Below, piece after piece: positions 24,799 to 34,327 of a stretch of DNA of 53,028 bases. Position 1 is the stretch's first letter. Each line of letters starts with the position of its first letter. This DNA is from Acidimicrobiales bacterium (lineage in GTDB: Bacteria; Actinomycetota; Acidimicrobiia; Acidimicrobiales; UBA8592), in the NCBI GenBank assembly GCA_030740795.1, contig JASLWO010000002.1, positions 1-53,028 on the forward strand, in the 5' to 3' direction. The notes below the pieces were generated by a model that was given only the letters and a program-made list of their open reading frames with translations, did not search any database and was not told the origin of the DNA. The position numbers were made by a program, and so were the translations under genes.

Positions 24799-26073
24799 AT
24801 GGAATCAGCAACAGTCCGTGAGATAAAGGAGAAGATTCATTACGAAGTTTCACGTACTGAACCACCTGAAGGATTTCCGAAATTCCATGACATTCCTAAG
24901 GGACGATATATTTCGGAAGAATTCTATAATCTTGAACAAGAATTCGTCTTCGGCAATTCATGGGTTATAGCTGGTCGTGAAAATGACGTAATAGAGCCCG
25001 GAGATTTCTTCACATTTAAAAAACTCGGAGAGCCTATGCTCATAATCCGGGGTAGCGATGGAGGAATTCGTTGCTTCTACAATACGTGCCAGCATCGAGG
25101 TGCACCTGTGGTTAGAGACGAAAAAGGTTCATCTAAGCGTTTGCGCTGCCAGTACCACTCTTGGAGCTACGACATAACTAGTGGAGCTCTAGTGGCAGTT
25201 CCAGATGAGCATGATTTTGTGGATCTTGATCGGGCCGAACGATGCTTACCGCAAGTAAGTTGCGAAACTTTCTCTGGATTTATTTTCATTAATAAAAATC
25301 CTAATGCAAAACCATTAATTGAATCTCTTGGGAAGGCTCGTGAAATGCTAGACCCTTTGAATTGCGAATCGTTAAAAGAGGTCTACCGAGAAAGCATGGT
25401 CGTACCTTGCAACTGGAAAGTGACCGCAGAAGCTTTCCTTGAGGTCTATCATTTCAAGCACATTCATTCAAACAAAGAAGGTTGGGCCATACTTGACAGT
25501 AAAAGGGCCGCTATGGGTCTCTACCGTGGTGGCCATAGTCGAATGATCACTGGTTATTCAGATCAACATGTCAAAAGATCCAATATGGAATCGTGGGATG
25601 ACTGGAAGCCTCTTGATAACGGTGATTTTAAAACTGTTCAATCAACCAATCAGGATTTCCTAAACATGGTTGACTGCACAAGCACAGCTGTGAGCTATTT
25701 CCCAAACACGATCATTCCATTAGGGGTATTTGGGTTCCCAATCCTTCTATTCTGGCCAATTGATATTGGAACTACTCTGCTTGAATGGTTCTATTACGCG
25801 CCACGAGACTGGGAAGGTGACGAACTTCCATTGCACTGGGAAATCCGATCAAAACAATTTAACCAAATTATGGATGAGGACAAATACAACATGGAGCCCA
25901 TGCAGGAATCTCTTGATTCCCAAGCATTTAAAGGGGTTCCTATCAACTATCAAGAACGAAGGATATGGCATCTACACGAAGAGATAGACAGAATGATAGG
26001 CGCTGAAAAGATTCAAAAAGAACTAAGAATGAACCAACTTTTGGAACAATATCTTGAGGACGGAAATGTTTAA
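24799..26073 (+). CDS. Rieske aromatic-ring-hydroxylating-type oxygenase, alpha subunit
   Basis: This 424-residue oxygenase has a Rieske [2Fe-2S] site, Cys 97, His 99, Cys 117 and His 120 (CQHRGAP and CQYHSWSYD), and a mononuclear iron site in EAFLEVYHFKHIH, with Glu 215, His 218 and His 223; a third acidic ligand would lie further on. It should activate O2 to hydroxylate or dihydroxylate a ring or demethylate a substrate. No ferredoxin or reductase is nearby, so electrons must come from shared partners. The ATG at 24799 follows AAAGGAAAA and is chosen over an upstream start. Its stop overlaps the VOC gene start by 8 bases. Confidence 0.9.
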   Translation: MESATVREIKEKIHYEVSRTEPPEGFPKFHDIPKGRYISEEFYNLEQEFVFGNSWVIAGRENDVIEPGDFFTFKKLGEPMLIIRGSDGGIRCFYNTCQHRGAPVVRDEKGSSKRLRCQYHSWSYDITSGALVAVPDEHDFVDLDRAERCLPQVSCETFSGFIFINKNPNAKPLIESLGKAREMLDPLNCESLKEVYRESMVVPCNWKVTAEAFLEVYHFKHIHSNKEGWAILDSKRAAMGLYRGGHSRMITGYSDQHVKRSNMESWDDWKPLDNGDFKTVQSTNQDFLNMVDCTSTAVSYFPNTIIPLGVFGFPILLFWPIDIGTTLLEWFYYAPRDWEGDELPLHWEIRSKQFNQIMDEDKYNMEPMQESLDSQAFKGVPINYQERRIWHLHEEIDRMIGAEKIQKELRMNQLLEQYLEDGNV

Positions 26074-26539
26074 TTTTCAAGACATCTACCACATCGGTAT
26101 TAGAGTACCTAGCCTCTCGGATGCTATGGAGGAGATGGGCGACTCTTTAGAAGTTACTTGGGCCGAACCCGTTGAAACTTCTGGGCAGTCGATTTGGACA
26201 CCTGAAGATGGGCAGATGAGTTTGCCTTTGAAATTTGTTTATTCCTGTGAAGGACCCCAACATATTGAACTCTTGGAGGGGCCTAAAGGATCAATCTGGG
26301 ATGGGAGAATTGATTCAGGAGTCCATCATGTTGGGGTTTGGGTTGATGACGTCGCTCAAGAGACAGAACGCTTCATCAGCCAAGGTTGGACGTTGCTGGC
26401 TGCCGGAGTCTCACCAGACAAAGGTTATGGGGGCTACACATATGTTGCACCTCCAAGTGGAACGATTGTGGAATTGGTAACAGCGGCAATCAAACCAAGA
26501 TTTGAACAATGGTGGGCTGGTGGGCCATTTGCTAAGTAA
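26066..26539 (+). CDS. VOC-superfamily (glyoxalase/dioxygenase-fold) protein
   Basis: This 157-residue single VOC protein begins MFNFQDIYHIGIRVPSL, with His in the usual first metal-ligand position, and carries HIELLEGPKGSIW near 70 and VHHVGVWVDDV near 90, then IVELV near 140. Members include glyoxalases, extradiol dioxygenases and epimerases; the metal chemistry here is not fixed by sequence. It is co-translated with the Rieske gene (GAGG six bases before the ATG, 8-base overlap), pointing to work on the same pathway. It overlaps tail to tail with the F420-type gene. Confidence 0.85.
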   Translation: MFNFQDIYHIGIRVPSLSDAMEEMGDSLEVTWAEPVETSGQSIWTPEDGQMSLPLKFVYSCEGPQHIELLEGPKGSIWDGRIDSGVHHVGVWVDDVAQETERFISQGWTLLAAGVSPDKGYGGYTYVAPPSGTIVELVTAAIKPRFEQWWAGGPFAK

Positions 26540-27440
26540 AAAGATCGAACAATTCCTGAAACGCTACTAATTGTCCTCCACTGGTTGATGATGGGACAAG
26601 GATGGGATTGTCCAAACCAGCGTCATACCACTTTTCTAGTCCTTCTTTAACTTCAGTAGCTGACCCATAGAGTGTTACGTCACTGAGCCAGTCATCGGTC
26701 ATCAATTTAGGTAAAGCATCGTAATCTTTTTGAGAGATTGCCTCTTCAATGCTTTCCATTTCTTTCTGATAACCGGAAACTTTCCAATAGTTTCTATAGT
26801 TGGGAAGACTTACGTACATCATGAGCGTCTTCCGGTTTACTTCAGCCGCTGCTTCTCGGTCTTCGGAAATGCAAGTCGGGATCATACCTCCAACGAAAAA
26901 ATTATCCGAAATGTCAGAATTTTTTCTCATTCTTTCCAACGAACTGGTCAATGCGCTTCTAGCGCCATTAGCAAGAACAACTCCGTCACTTATTTCAGCC
27001 CCTAAGCTCATCATCCGGTCTCTCATCGCAGCGACAATAATGGGGGGTAATTCACCCACCCTCTTAGCTTCTTTAAAGGTTTGAACAAAATTTTTCATAT
27101 CCGATAAAGGTTTACCCGTTGTAAGCGATAGGCGGTCATTCATTGGACCATGGCTTACACCGACACCAAAGCGGAACCTCCCATCGGATACCTCATGGAT
27201 GAAAGAAGCAGAAGATGCATAGTCATGGGGATGTCGGGTATAGATATTTGCTATTGAAGTTCCGAAGGGAATTCGGCTCGTTCTTTCGGCGATGCCTTGG
27301 CATAAACCCATTGCGTCACCAAAGCTTGGACAGTAAATCCCTGAGAAACCCCTCTCCTCAATTTCAACTGCTAAATCTAAAGTAGTTACTCGCCTGCCTG
27401 GAACGGCAGCGAGCGAAACGGCTGGGATTCTATTATTCAA
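26532..27440 (-). CDS. LLM-class F420-type oxidoreductase
   Basis: This 302-residue luciferase-like protein resembles methylene-tetrahydromethanopterin-reductase-like F420 enzymes, with LDLAVEIEERGFSGIYCPSFGDAMG near residues 20-45, SRIPFGTSIANIYTRHPHDYA, GRFRFGVGVSHGPMNDRL and PIIVAAMRDRMMSLGAEISDGVVL. It starts with TTG at 27440, within the end of the acyl-CoA dehydrogenase gene (8-base overlap), which implies translational coupling. A methionine start further in would delete the first strand. The substrate is unknown. Confidence 0.87.
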   Translation of the reverse strand: MNNRIPAVSLAAVPGRRVTTLDLAVEIEERGFSGIYCPSFGDAMGLCQGIAERTSRIPFGTSIANIYTRHPHDYASSASFIHEVSDGRFRFGVGVSHGPMNDRLSLTTGKPLSDMKNFVQTFKEAKRVGELPPIIVAAMRDRMMSLGAEISDGVVLANGARSALTSSLERMRKNSDISDNFFVGGMIPTCISEDREAAAEVNRKTLMMYVSLPNYRNYWKVSGYQKEMESIEEAISQKDYDALPKLMTDDWLSDVTLYGSATEVKEGLEKWYDAGLDNPILVPSSTSGGQLVAFQELFDLFT

Positions 27441-28647
27441 TTCGCATCCCAGATATTGCTCGGCTGATCACAAGTTGTTGGATCTGTTCTGTTCCTTCAA
27501 AAATATCGTGTATCTTCGCATCTCTGTGCCACCGTTCGACAGGATATTCCCTTGTGTATCCATAGCCTCCGAGGATTTGTATAGCCCTCTCAGTAGCCCA
27601 TACGGCTACCCGACCAGCTTTAAGTTTCGCCATTGAACCTTCGGCATTCTTGAATTGTCCTTGCTTCCCTAGCCAAGCAGCTCTCCAAGTTAGCATTCTT
27701 GTTGCATCTATTTCTGTTGCTATGTCAGCGAGCATAAAAGCTATGCTTTGGTTTTTAATGATCGGCCTTCCGAAGGCATAGCGTTCTTTAGCATATTCCA
27801 GTGAATATTCGTAAGCGGCTCTTGCGACCCCAATAGCTTGGGCAGCAACTGCAGGTCTCGTGGCTTCAAATGTTTGCATAGCAGCTTGTGCGTTACCTTT
27901 TTTGCCTGCTCGCACCCTAGCTAAGCGTTCGTCAAGTTTTTCTTTACCTCCTAGAAGGCAACGGCCGGGAACTTTTACATCATCTAAGACAACTTCTGCT
28001 GTATGGCTTGCTCGAATACCATGTTTTTTGTATTTTTGTCCTTGACTCAACCCTGGGGTATTGGGAGGAACCACGAAACTTGCGTGCCCTTTAGAGCCAA
28101 GTGTCGGGTCAACAACTGCTATAACTACGTGTATGTCAGCTATTCCACCATTCGTAATCCATGCTTTTGTTCCATTTAAAGTCCATTCATCTTTCGCTTC
28201 GTCATATTTGGCTGAAAGCCGATAGCCACCCACATCTGAGCCGGCATCCGGTTCGGATGCACAAAAAGCTCCTAGTTGAAGATTCTGAGCATCACCGTAG
28301 CATTGCGGAACCCACTCTATTACTTGGTCACTACTGCCCGCAGCAAAAATTCCTGCAGCAGCGAGTCCTGAACCCATAATCGCCATTCCAATCCCTGCAT
28401 CACCCCAAAATAATTCTTCGATCGCCACCGGCATTGTTAAACCCGTTGGGTCATTTGTCATGGCTTCAGCCATAAATTCCCAGCCGTAAAGACCTATTTC
28501 AGCAGCCTGCTTAACTACAGGGTAGGGAAATTCTTCTTTCTCATCCCATTCTTCAGCGACTGGCCTAATAACTTCTTCGGCAAACCCGTGAACCCAGTTT
28601 TGGATCCCGATCTGATCATCATTCAACTCAAGTGAGAATTCAGCCAT
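27433..28647 (-). CDS. Acyl-CoA dehydrogenase
   Basis: This 404-residue FAD-dependent acyl-CoA dehydrogenase is of normal length. It shows GAFCASEPDAGSDVGGYR near residues 127-144, AWITNGGIADIHVVIA near 161-176, RYAFGRPIIKNQSIAFMLADIA near 296-317, ILGGYGYTREYPVERWHRDAKIHDIFEGTEQIQ near 360-392. The Glu in FEGTEQ is the typical position of the catalytic base in medium-chain enzymes. AGGTGA precedes the ATG by 7 bases. It is co-transcribed with the F420-type gene. It is distinct from the long dehydrogenase at 19176. Confidence 0.92.
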   Translation of the reverse strand: MAEFSLELNDDQIGIQNWVHGFAEEVIRPVAEEWDEKEEFPYPVVKQAAEIGLYGWEFMAEAMTNDPTGLTMPVAIEELFWGDAGIGMAIMGSGLAAAGIFAAGSSDQVIEWVPQCYGDAQNLQLGAFCASEPDAGSDVGGYRLSAKYDEAKDEWTLNGTKAWITNGGIADIHVVIAVVDPTLGSKGHASFVVPPNTPGLSQGQKYKKHGIRASHTAEVVLDDVKVPGRCLLGGKEKLDERLARVRAGKKGNAQAAMQTFEATRPAVAAQAIGVARAAYEYSLEYAKERYAFGRPIIKNQSIAFMLADIATEIDATRMLTWRAAWLGKQGQFKNAEGSMAKLKAGRVAVWATERAIQILGGYGYTREYPVERWHRDAKIHDIFEGTEQIQQLVISRAISGMRIE

Positions 28648-28829
28648 TTACAAATCACCTCTCTACCAATAAGTTTATATCCTCATAATAATATTTTATT
28701 CAAGGACATAGGACAAACAGCAAATTATCGTCTTGAACGTGAGATTGAAAGTAGTGGTCCAGATTACTTCTGATTGTTTCTTGATGACTTGCATCGTTCT
28801 GCCTAGAAACGGTATTACTATTTCAAACA

Positions 28830-31800
28830 ATGACTGAAAATCCTTCCTCCGAGGAACTAGCAAAAACATATTCACCAGCTGATGCCGAAGAAAAAATTAG
28901 TGCATTGTGGAAGCATTCAAATGCATTTCATTCCAACCCCACTCCAGAGGGGAAAAAGCCATTCTCAATTGTCATACCCCCACCGAATGTAACTGCCGCA
29001 TTGCATTTGGGTCATGCGCTAAACAATACTCTCCAAGATGTTCTCACTCGATATCATCGTATGGCAGGGTTTGCCACTATGTGGATGCCAGGTACCGACC
29101 ATGCTGGAATTGCTACTCAAACAGTTGTTGAGAAGAGATTAACCAATGATGGGACTTCACGATTAGAAATCGGTAGAGACGCCTTTGTTAGAAGAACCCA
29201 AGAATGGAAAGACGAGTATGAAGGAATCATCATTGACCAACTGGTAGCTATGGGAGCTTCTTGTGATTTTGATCGCACTCGGTTCACGATGGATGAAATC
29301 TGCGCAAATGCTGTTCGCCACGCTTTTTTCACCCTCTTTGAGGATGGTTTGATTTACCGAGGGAAGCGTTTAGTCAACTGGGATCCTGTGACTATGACGG
29401 CTTTAGCTGATGATGAAGTGGAGATGGAAGAGGTTGAAGGGTCTATGTGGTACCTGAAATACCCTCTATCTGATGGGTCGGGGTACGTTACAGTCGCTAC
29501 CACTCGTCCAGAGACAATGCTTGGTGATACTGCTGTCGCTGTCAACCCAAATGATCCAGCTGCTAATGACCTTGTCGGGAAGATGGTTCTTCTCCCAATC
29601 GTTAACCGACTGATCCCTATCATTGAAGACGATTACGTTGTTATGGCTGATCTGGATAGTGAAGATTCTAAAGCACGTTACGCTTCAGGGTTTCTGAAAG
29701 TCACTCCTGGACATGACCCTAATGACTGGGATATCGGTCTTCGTCATGAGCTACCTGTGATTAATATCATGGGACCAGATGCATCAATTTCTACGCATTA
29801 CGGGTGGGAAGATGTTTCTGAAGAAGCTTCTAGGTTCGTTGGTTTGAGTAGGGAGGATGCCAGAGAAGCCATCATTGAATGGTTTGAAAATAATAACCTT
29901 CTTGAAGATGTTAGGACTTACACGCATTCTGTAGGTCATTCATACCGCAGTCATGTGCCGATTGAACCTTGGTTAAGTTCTCAATGGTACGTAGCCGTGA
30001 CTGATGATCGTCTCAGAGGTTCCGCTTTACGAGCTCAGGAAGAAACTCAAGTTCCCTCGCTCCCTAATGGAGTTGCGTCAAGGTCAAATTCTGTCGGCGA
30101 TGGGGATCTTTCATTTTTCCCTTCAAGATATGCAAGAACTTATTACTCTTGGCATGAAGGTATCCGAGACTGGTGCATATCAAGACAATTATGGTGGGGC
30201 CATCAAATCCCCGTTTGGGTTCGGGCGATTCCAGAATCTGAAAGCCCAGTCCATCTAGAAAATATTGATTCAGGTGTTGGGATAAACATTGAAAGTGAAT
30301 GGACTCGAAAGGGCGCCGCTCACATGGTTCGTAAAGTCGGCGAAAACATGATTGAAGAAGCAATCTGTGTTCCTCCGGAAAATACACTGAAAAGAATAGA
30401 AGCAGAAATGAAAATTTCTGAACCAGATCTGATCGCTGAACTTGAGAAGGATGGATTTGTGCGCGACCCTGACGTTCTTGATACATGGTTCTCTTCGGCG
30501 CTCTGGCCACTTTCAACTATGGGTTGGCCATGGCCTGAAGATTTTCCCGAGACTGAAGGGCTCCTTGATTTTTTCAACCCAACCTCCGTTCTTTCAACGG
30601 CGCGCGAAATCATAACCCTATGGGTCAGTAGAATGGTCATGTTCAACCGGTACTTTCTTGATGGACAGCTTCCCTTTAGAGATGTCTTCATCCATGCGAT
30701 GGTTCAAGATGGACATGGGCAGAAGATGTCAAAAAGCCTTGGAAACGGCGTAGATCCCCGCGATATTATCTTTAGTCATGGAGCAGATGCCATGCGCTTT
30801 ACCCTGGTGCAGATGACTACCGATACACAAGATGTCAGAATGCCAGTAGAAATGGTTTGTCCACATACAGGCAAGGCATTCGTTCCTAAATTTGTTACGT
30901 CATCAGCGGGATATCTAGTCGCTGCGCCAATTCAATCTTCACCTGAGGATGCTGAAAAACAAATGTTGAGCGCATTTGGATTCGCTTCGGGTTCAGCTGA
31001 ACCGAACGAACACATTCCACTAGCCAGAAATACATCGTCAAAATTTGACCTAGGAAGAAATTTTGCCAATAAATTATGGAATGCCACAAGGTTTGCTTTG
31101 GGAAGGGTCAGCGCCGCATCGGCAGTAGAAGTTGATTTAGAATCTCGCCCATTCGTTGATAAGTGGATTGTTACTCGTTTGGGTGAGACAATCACGGCAT
31201 TAGAGAAGGCTCTAGCTTCATATCAGTTCAATATTTTCGCTGATACTCTCTACGATTTCGTTTGGCATGATGTTTGTGACCGGTATTTAGAAGTTATAAA
31301 ACCGACAATTGACAACGATCCTCAGCAACAGGTGATTCTTGCAAACGTTCTCGATGCCGTGCTTCGAATTATGCATCCTGTCTGCCCATTTGTAACGGAA
31401 ACTCTATGGCCCCATGTAAAAGAAGCAAAGCTATCAAACCTAGACGAAGTGTTATTACCCGATTCTGATATTCTCGCTTTGGCAGCATGGCCCAAGACCG
31501 ATCTTAATCTTTCACATTCTGAAGAGATATTGAGAACTTTCAAAAGAGCCGATACTTTAGTCAGTCTTATCAGGTCGGCACGTGCTGAACAAAAAGTTAA
31601 ACCGAAACAAATGATTCAACTTCACGTTTCACGTTCTGTAAAGGAACTTTTATCTTCCACGAATGGTTTCGTTGAGGTTCTTACCGGTGTTGACGAAATC
31701 CATTCGCTAGAGAATATCATTGAAAAAAATTCGACCTTGCTTACTTTTGAGGGGGAAGAAATTCAAATCACTGGACTAGCAAATACAGTTGATATAGAAG

Positions 31801-31991
31801 CTCAAAAAAATCGATTAGCTAAATTAATTGAGAACAAACGGAAACAAGTTGATGGATTTAGGAATCGACTTGAAAATCCGGGGTACCTGCGAAACGCTAA
31901 GCCCGAAATCATTGCCGAAACGAAAAAGATGCTTGAAGAGGCTGAAGCGGACCTACTTGCTGCGGAAAATTCACTCGAGAACCTGACCTAG
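28830..31991 (+). CDS. valS: Valyl-tRNA synthetase
   Basis: This class I synthetase of 1053 residues charges tRNA-Val and edits Thr. The HIGH-type motif LHLGH is near residue 56, KMSKS near 632, the CP1 editing domain holds TTRPETMLGDTAVAVNP near 224-240, and DVLDTWFSSALWP near 550. The C-terminus (from about 985) is a coiled coil of Asn/Lys/Glu heptads, typical of ValS. It is longer than the usual 880 or so because of insertions around residues 395-420, 470-530 and 675-735; the Cys pairs expected of a zinc-ribbon are lacking there. No T-box leader is seen upstream. It is convergent with MscS. Confidence 0.95.
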   Translation: MTENPSSEELAKTYSPADAEEKISALWKHSNAFHSNPTPEGKKPFSIVIPPPNVTAALHLGHALNNTLQDVLTRYHRMAGFATMWMPGTDHAGIATQTVVEKRLTNDGTSRLEIGRDAFVRRTQEWKDEYEGIIIDQLVAMGASCDFDRTRFTMDEICANAVRHAFFTLFEDGLIYRGKRLVNWDPVTMTALADDEVEMEEVEGSMWYLKYPLSDGSGYVTVATTRPETMLGDTAVAVNPNDPAANDLVGKMVLLPIVNRLIPIIEDDYVVMADLDSEDSKARYASGFLKVTPGHDPNDWDIGLRHELPVINIMGPDASISTHYGWEDVSEEASRFVGLSREDAREAIIEWFENNNLLEDVRTYTHSVGHSYRSHVPIEPWLSSQWYVAVTDDRLRGSALRAQEETQVPSLPNGVASRSNSVGDGDLSFFPSRYARTYYSWHEGIRDWCISRQLWWGHQIPVWVRAIPESESPVHLENIDSGVGINIESEWTRKGAAHMVRKVGENMIEEAICVPPENTLKRIEAEMKISEPDLIAELEKDGFVRDPDVLDTWFSSALWPLSTMGWPWPEDFPETEGLLDFFNPTSVLSTAREIITLWVSRMVMFNRYFLDGQLPFRDVFIHAMVQDGHGQKMSKSLGNGVDPRDIIFSHGADAMRFTLVQMTTDTQDVRMPVEMVCPHTGKAFVPKFVTSSAGYLVAAPIQSSPEDAEKQMLSAFGFASGSAEPNEHIPLARNTSSKFDLGRNFANKLWNATRFALGRVSAASAVEVDLESRPFVDKWIVTRLGETITALEKALASYQFNIFADTLYDFVWHDVCDRYLEVIKPTIDNDPQQQVILANVLDAVLRIMHPVCPFVTETLWPHVKEAKLSNLDEVLLPDSDILALAAWPKTDLNLSHSEEILRTFKRADTLVSLIRSARAEQKVKPKQMIQLHVSRSVKELLSSTNGFVEVLTGVDEIHSLENIIEKNSTLLTFEGEEIQITGLANTVDIEAQKNRLAKLIENKRKQVDGFRNRLENPGYLRNAKPEIIAETKKMLEEAEADLLAAENSLENLT

Positions 31992-32010
31992 TCAGCAATC
32001 TCCAATCTTC

Positions 32011-33030
32011 CTATTTCTCCTGATTGATCCAAACTGTCCTTTGAGGGAATGGCATCTCTATCCCTTCAACATCAAATGCTTCTTTGATACGGATCCTTAG
32101 TTCACGTGCGACAGCCCATTGCTCGGATGGATCTGTCTTTGCCACCAAACGGAGCGTAATTCCGTCAATTCCAAGATTCTGGACACCAACAACCTTAGGT
32201 TCTTCTATGATGTCCCCTTCTACAAATTCTTCATCCTCCCAAAGCCCAACAGCTACTCGTTTCATAACGTCCTGAGCATGTCGTAAGTCAGTATCGTAGG
32301 CGACATCAATATCGAGGACTGCACGGGACCAAACTTGAGATCTATTTCCGACTCGAGCAATTTCCCCGTTTGGTATATACCAAACGCTTCCATTGGTATC
32401 TCTAAGTATCGTCGTGCGCAAAGTCATCCGTTCAACTGTTCCGGAAGCAATCCCAACGTCAACTGAATCGCCTACACCATATTGATCCTCGACAAGCATA
32501 AACATGCCTGACAGAAAATCTTTGACAATTGATTGTGCTCCGAACCCGACTGCCACACCCACGATTCCGGCCCCTGCTATGAGCGGTCCGAGATTCACGC
32601 CTATTTCACCTAATGCCATAAGTGCAACTACCGTCCAGATTGCAAGATTTGTGATACTAGATAAAACTGACGTTAAGGTTTCAGTTCTTGCTTTGGTTCT
32701 CAGTTCAGATTGTTCATCTCGAACCACTTTTCCTGCTTTAACTTTCCCTTTAATTTTTTGCAGTTGCGCTAACGCTCTGCTCTGGCGTTCATCAGTTAAG
32801 CGTTCACCGAAATGAGTAATCGTTTTGCGCATCAGGCGGGAACCGATAAAGCCTACTAGTAGAACAATAATTATTGTTAAAGGCTTATCAACAGCCCACC
32901 CAATAATTGAAGAAAGAGTCTTATTCCCTGACGCATCAAAAACCCACTCACAGATCTGCCCGGGGTCATTTCCACAGGCATCATTTAAATCATTATTCCC
33001 AGACTGGTATGCGAGCAACTCTCTTATCAT
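32011..33030 (-). CDS. mscS: Mechanosensitive channel of small conductance (MscS family)
   Basis: This 339-residue channel has transmembrane segments near residues 48-65, 123-140 and 145-170, with the pore-lining glycine/alanine helix GPLIAGAGIVGVAVGFGAQSIVKDF near 145-172. The beta domain with DQYGVGDSVDVGIASGTVERMTLRTTILRD and the C-terminal cage domain follow. It releases solutes on osmotic downshock. The first 40 residues, with two Cys, are an N-terminal extension predicted to face outward. It is convergent with valS. Confidence 0.9.
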   Translation of the reverse strand: MIRELLAYQSGNNDLNDACGNDPGQICEWVFDASGNKTLSSIIGWAVDKPLTIIIVLLVGFIGSRLMRKTITHFGERLTDERQSRALAQLQKIKGKVKAGKVVRDEQSELRTKARTETLTSVLSSITNLAIWTVVALMALGEIGVNLGPLIAGAGIVGVAVGFGAQSIVKDFLSGMFMLVEDQYGVGDSVDVGIASGTVERMTLRTTILRDTNGSVWYIPNGEIARVGNRSQVWSRAVLDIDVAYDTDLRHAQDVMKRVAVGLWEDEEFVEGDIIEEPKVVGVQNLGIDGITLRLVAKTDPSEQWAVARELRIRIKEAFDVEGIEMPFPQRTVWINQEK

Positions 33031-33134
33031 GCAAAAAGGGTAGAGAGTCCAAGGGGTTTACAAGGTGATGGTGAGAAAAAAATACTTATTACTCCTATCC
33101 TCGTAGGTGATTTCTTACTTTAACCAGATTTTGA

Positions 33135-33160
33135 TATAATATTTCTATGAATTCTATAGA
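33135..33160 (+). promoter_or_regulatory. Promoter -10 element and flanking inverted repeat before the HTH-Mop gene
   Basis: A perfect TATAAT lies at 33135-33140, 35 bases before the ATG at 33175; a -35 candidate TTCTTA lies 17 bases upstream (33112-33117) and is weak. Just downstream, TCTAT and ATAGA (33144-33148, 33156-33160) form an inverted repeat with a 7-base spacer, at the likely transcription start, suited to autorepression. The assignment is by sequence only. Confidence 0.5.
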
Positions 33161-33174
33161 TTTGAGGAAATAAA

Positions 33175-33564
33175 ATGACAAACTTGAAAATTGGACAAGT
33201 TGCTTCTCTTCTGGCCTTAAGTGTTGACACCGTACGAACATGGATTGATGAAGGCAGAATCCCTGCTAGCAGAACCGATGGAGGACACCGGACGATCCAG
33301 GGAACTGATTTAGCCCGTTTCCTCAGCGAATCCTACGAGAAATCACCTGAAGAGAGCAACCATCTATCAGCCAGGAATCGTTTTGTAGGACTAGTCACGA
33401 AAGTAACGAAGGATGGAGTCATGGCACAGATTGAGATTCAAGCAGGAGGACACCGTTTCGTTTCGCTAATTTCTTCCGAAGCTACAGAATCTATGGGCCT
33501 CAAAGCAGGGGTTGTCGCTGCCGCTGTTGTTAAGTCAACAAACGTAGTAATAGAACTGCCTTAG
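33175..33564 (+). CDS. Helix-turn-helix/Mop-domain molybdate-responsive regulator
   Basis: This 129-residue protein joins a MerR/excisionase-like helix-turn-helix (residues 5-50, LKIGQVASLLALSVDTVRTWIDEGRIP) to a single Mop/TOBE molybdate-binding domain (about 65-129, NRFVGLVTKVTKDGVMAQIEI). Mop domains bind molybdate at oligomer interfaces; classical ModE pairs a winged helix with two Mop copies, so this is a compact alternative. GAGG lies before the ATG. It is 10 bases upstream of modA, which supports control of the molybdate transporter. Confidence 0.88.
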   Translation: MTNLKIGQVASLLALSVDTVRTWIDEGRIPASRTDGGHRTIQGTDLARFLSESYEKSPEESNHLSARNRFVGLVTKVTKDGVMAQIEIQAGGHRFVSLISSEATESMGLKAGVVAAAVVKSTNVVIELP

Positions 33565-33574
33565 CGTAGGTTTA

Positions 33575-34327
33575 ATGACTATCCTCACTGACTTCCGTTA
33601 TACGTCATGTCTTAGCACCTTAATCTTCATTTTCGCTTTGGTTAATTTCTCATGTGGTCTGCCTGCGGACTCACTTCATGTAATGGCAGCGTCGTCGCTC
33701 ACCGAAGCCTTTGAAGAAATTGCTGAAGAATTCGAAACTGTACACGATATTAAAGTTTCGTTAACTATTGCTGGTAGTGCCTCGATAGCTTCCCAACTTG
33801 AGGATGGAGCCAAGGTTGACGTCGTAGCTTTAGCCGACGAGGAAACCATGCAGCGGGTGATTGAATCAAGAGAACTTTCGCAACAAGCACCAAAAATCTT
33901 CGCGACAAATTACCTTGTTCTAGCCACACCTCTAGGAAATCCAAGCAACATAGAAGACCTAGAAGACCTAGAAGGAAGCATCACCGCAATATGTTCAGAA
34001 CAGGTCCCGTGTGGAAAGTTGTCATTTCAACTTGCTCTCCAAAAGCAAATCGAGTTGCGGCCATCATCATTTGAACCAAACGTCAGGTCAGTAAGGGCAA
34101 AAATTGAATTAGGAGAGGTAGATGCCGGCCTCATATACGTAACCGATGTGAATGAGCAAGTTAATTACATTCGTATTGAAGAAGCAGAAGAAATTAAAAG
34201 CAATTACCCGATTGCATCTTTTGATGGGGCAAGAGTCGAAGCATCAGATTTCATAGATTTTGTCCTTTCCCCAACTGGTCAGAAGATCTTAGAGAAATAC
34301 GGGTTCGGAGGACCAGTTGACTATTAG
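33575..34327 (+). CDS. modA: Molybdate ABC transporter substrate-binding protein ModA
   Basis: This 250-residue binding protein captures molybdate outside the membrane. The N-terminal hydrophobic segment (residues 12-28) ends LVNFSC, a possible lipoprotein cleavage site, although the lipobox is imperfect. The mature part has HVMAASSLTEAFEEIAEEFE, VSLTIAGSASIASQLEDGAKVDVVALADEETM, CSEQVPCGK and DAGLIYVTDV, with the Ser pairs that bind the oxyanion. It could also take tungstate. It precedes modB, which starts inside its stop region. Confidence 0.92.
   Translation: MTILTDFRYTSCLSTLIFIFALVNFSCGLPADSLHVMAASSLTEAFEEIAEEFETVHDIKVSLTIAGSASIASQLEDGAKVDVVALADEETMQRVIESRELSQQAPKIFATNYLVLATPLGNPSNIEDLEDLEGSITAICSEQVPCGKLSFQLALQKQIELRPSSFEPNVRSVRAKIELGEVDAGLIYVTDVNEQVNYIRIEEAEEIKSNYPIASFDGARVEASDFIDFVLSPTGQKILEKYGFGGPVDY

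Noticed and set aside
28648-28829. T-box riboswitch before valS
   Set aside because: No TGGN antiterminator bulge, conserved T-box sequence or terminator hairpin was seen in this leader.
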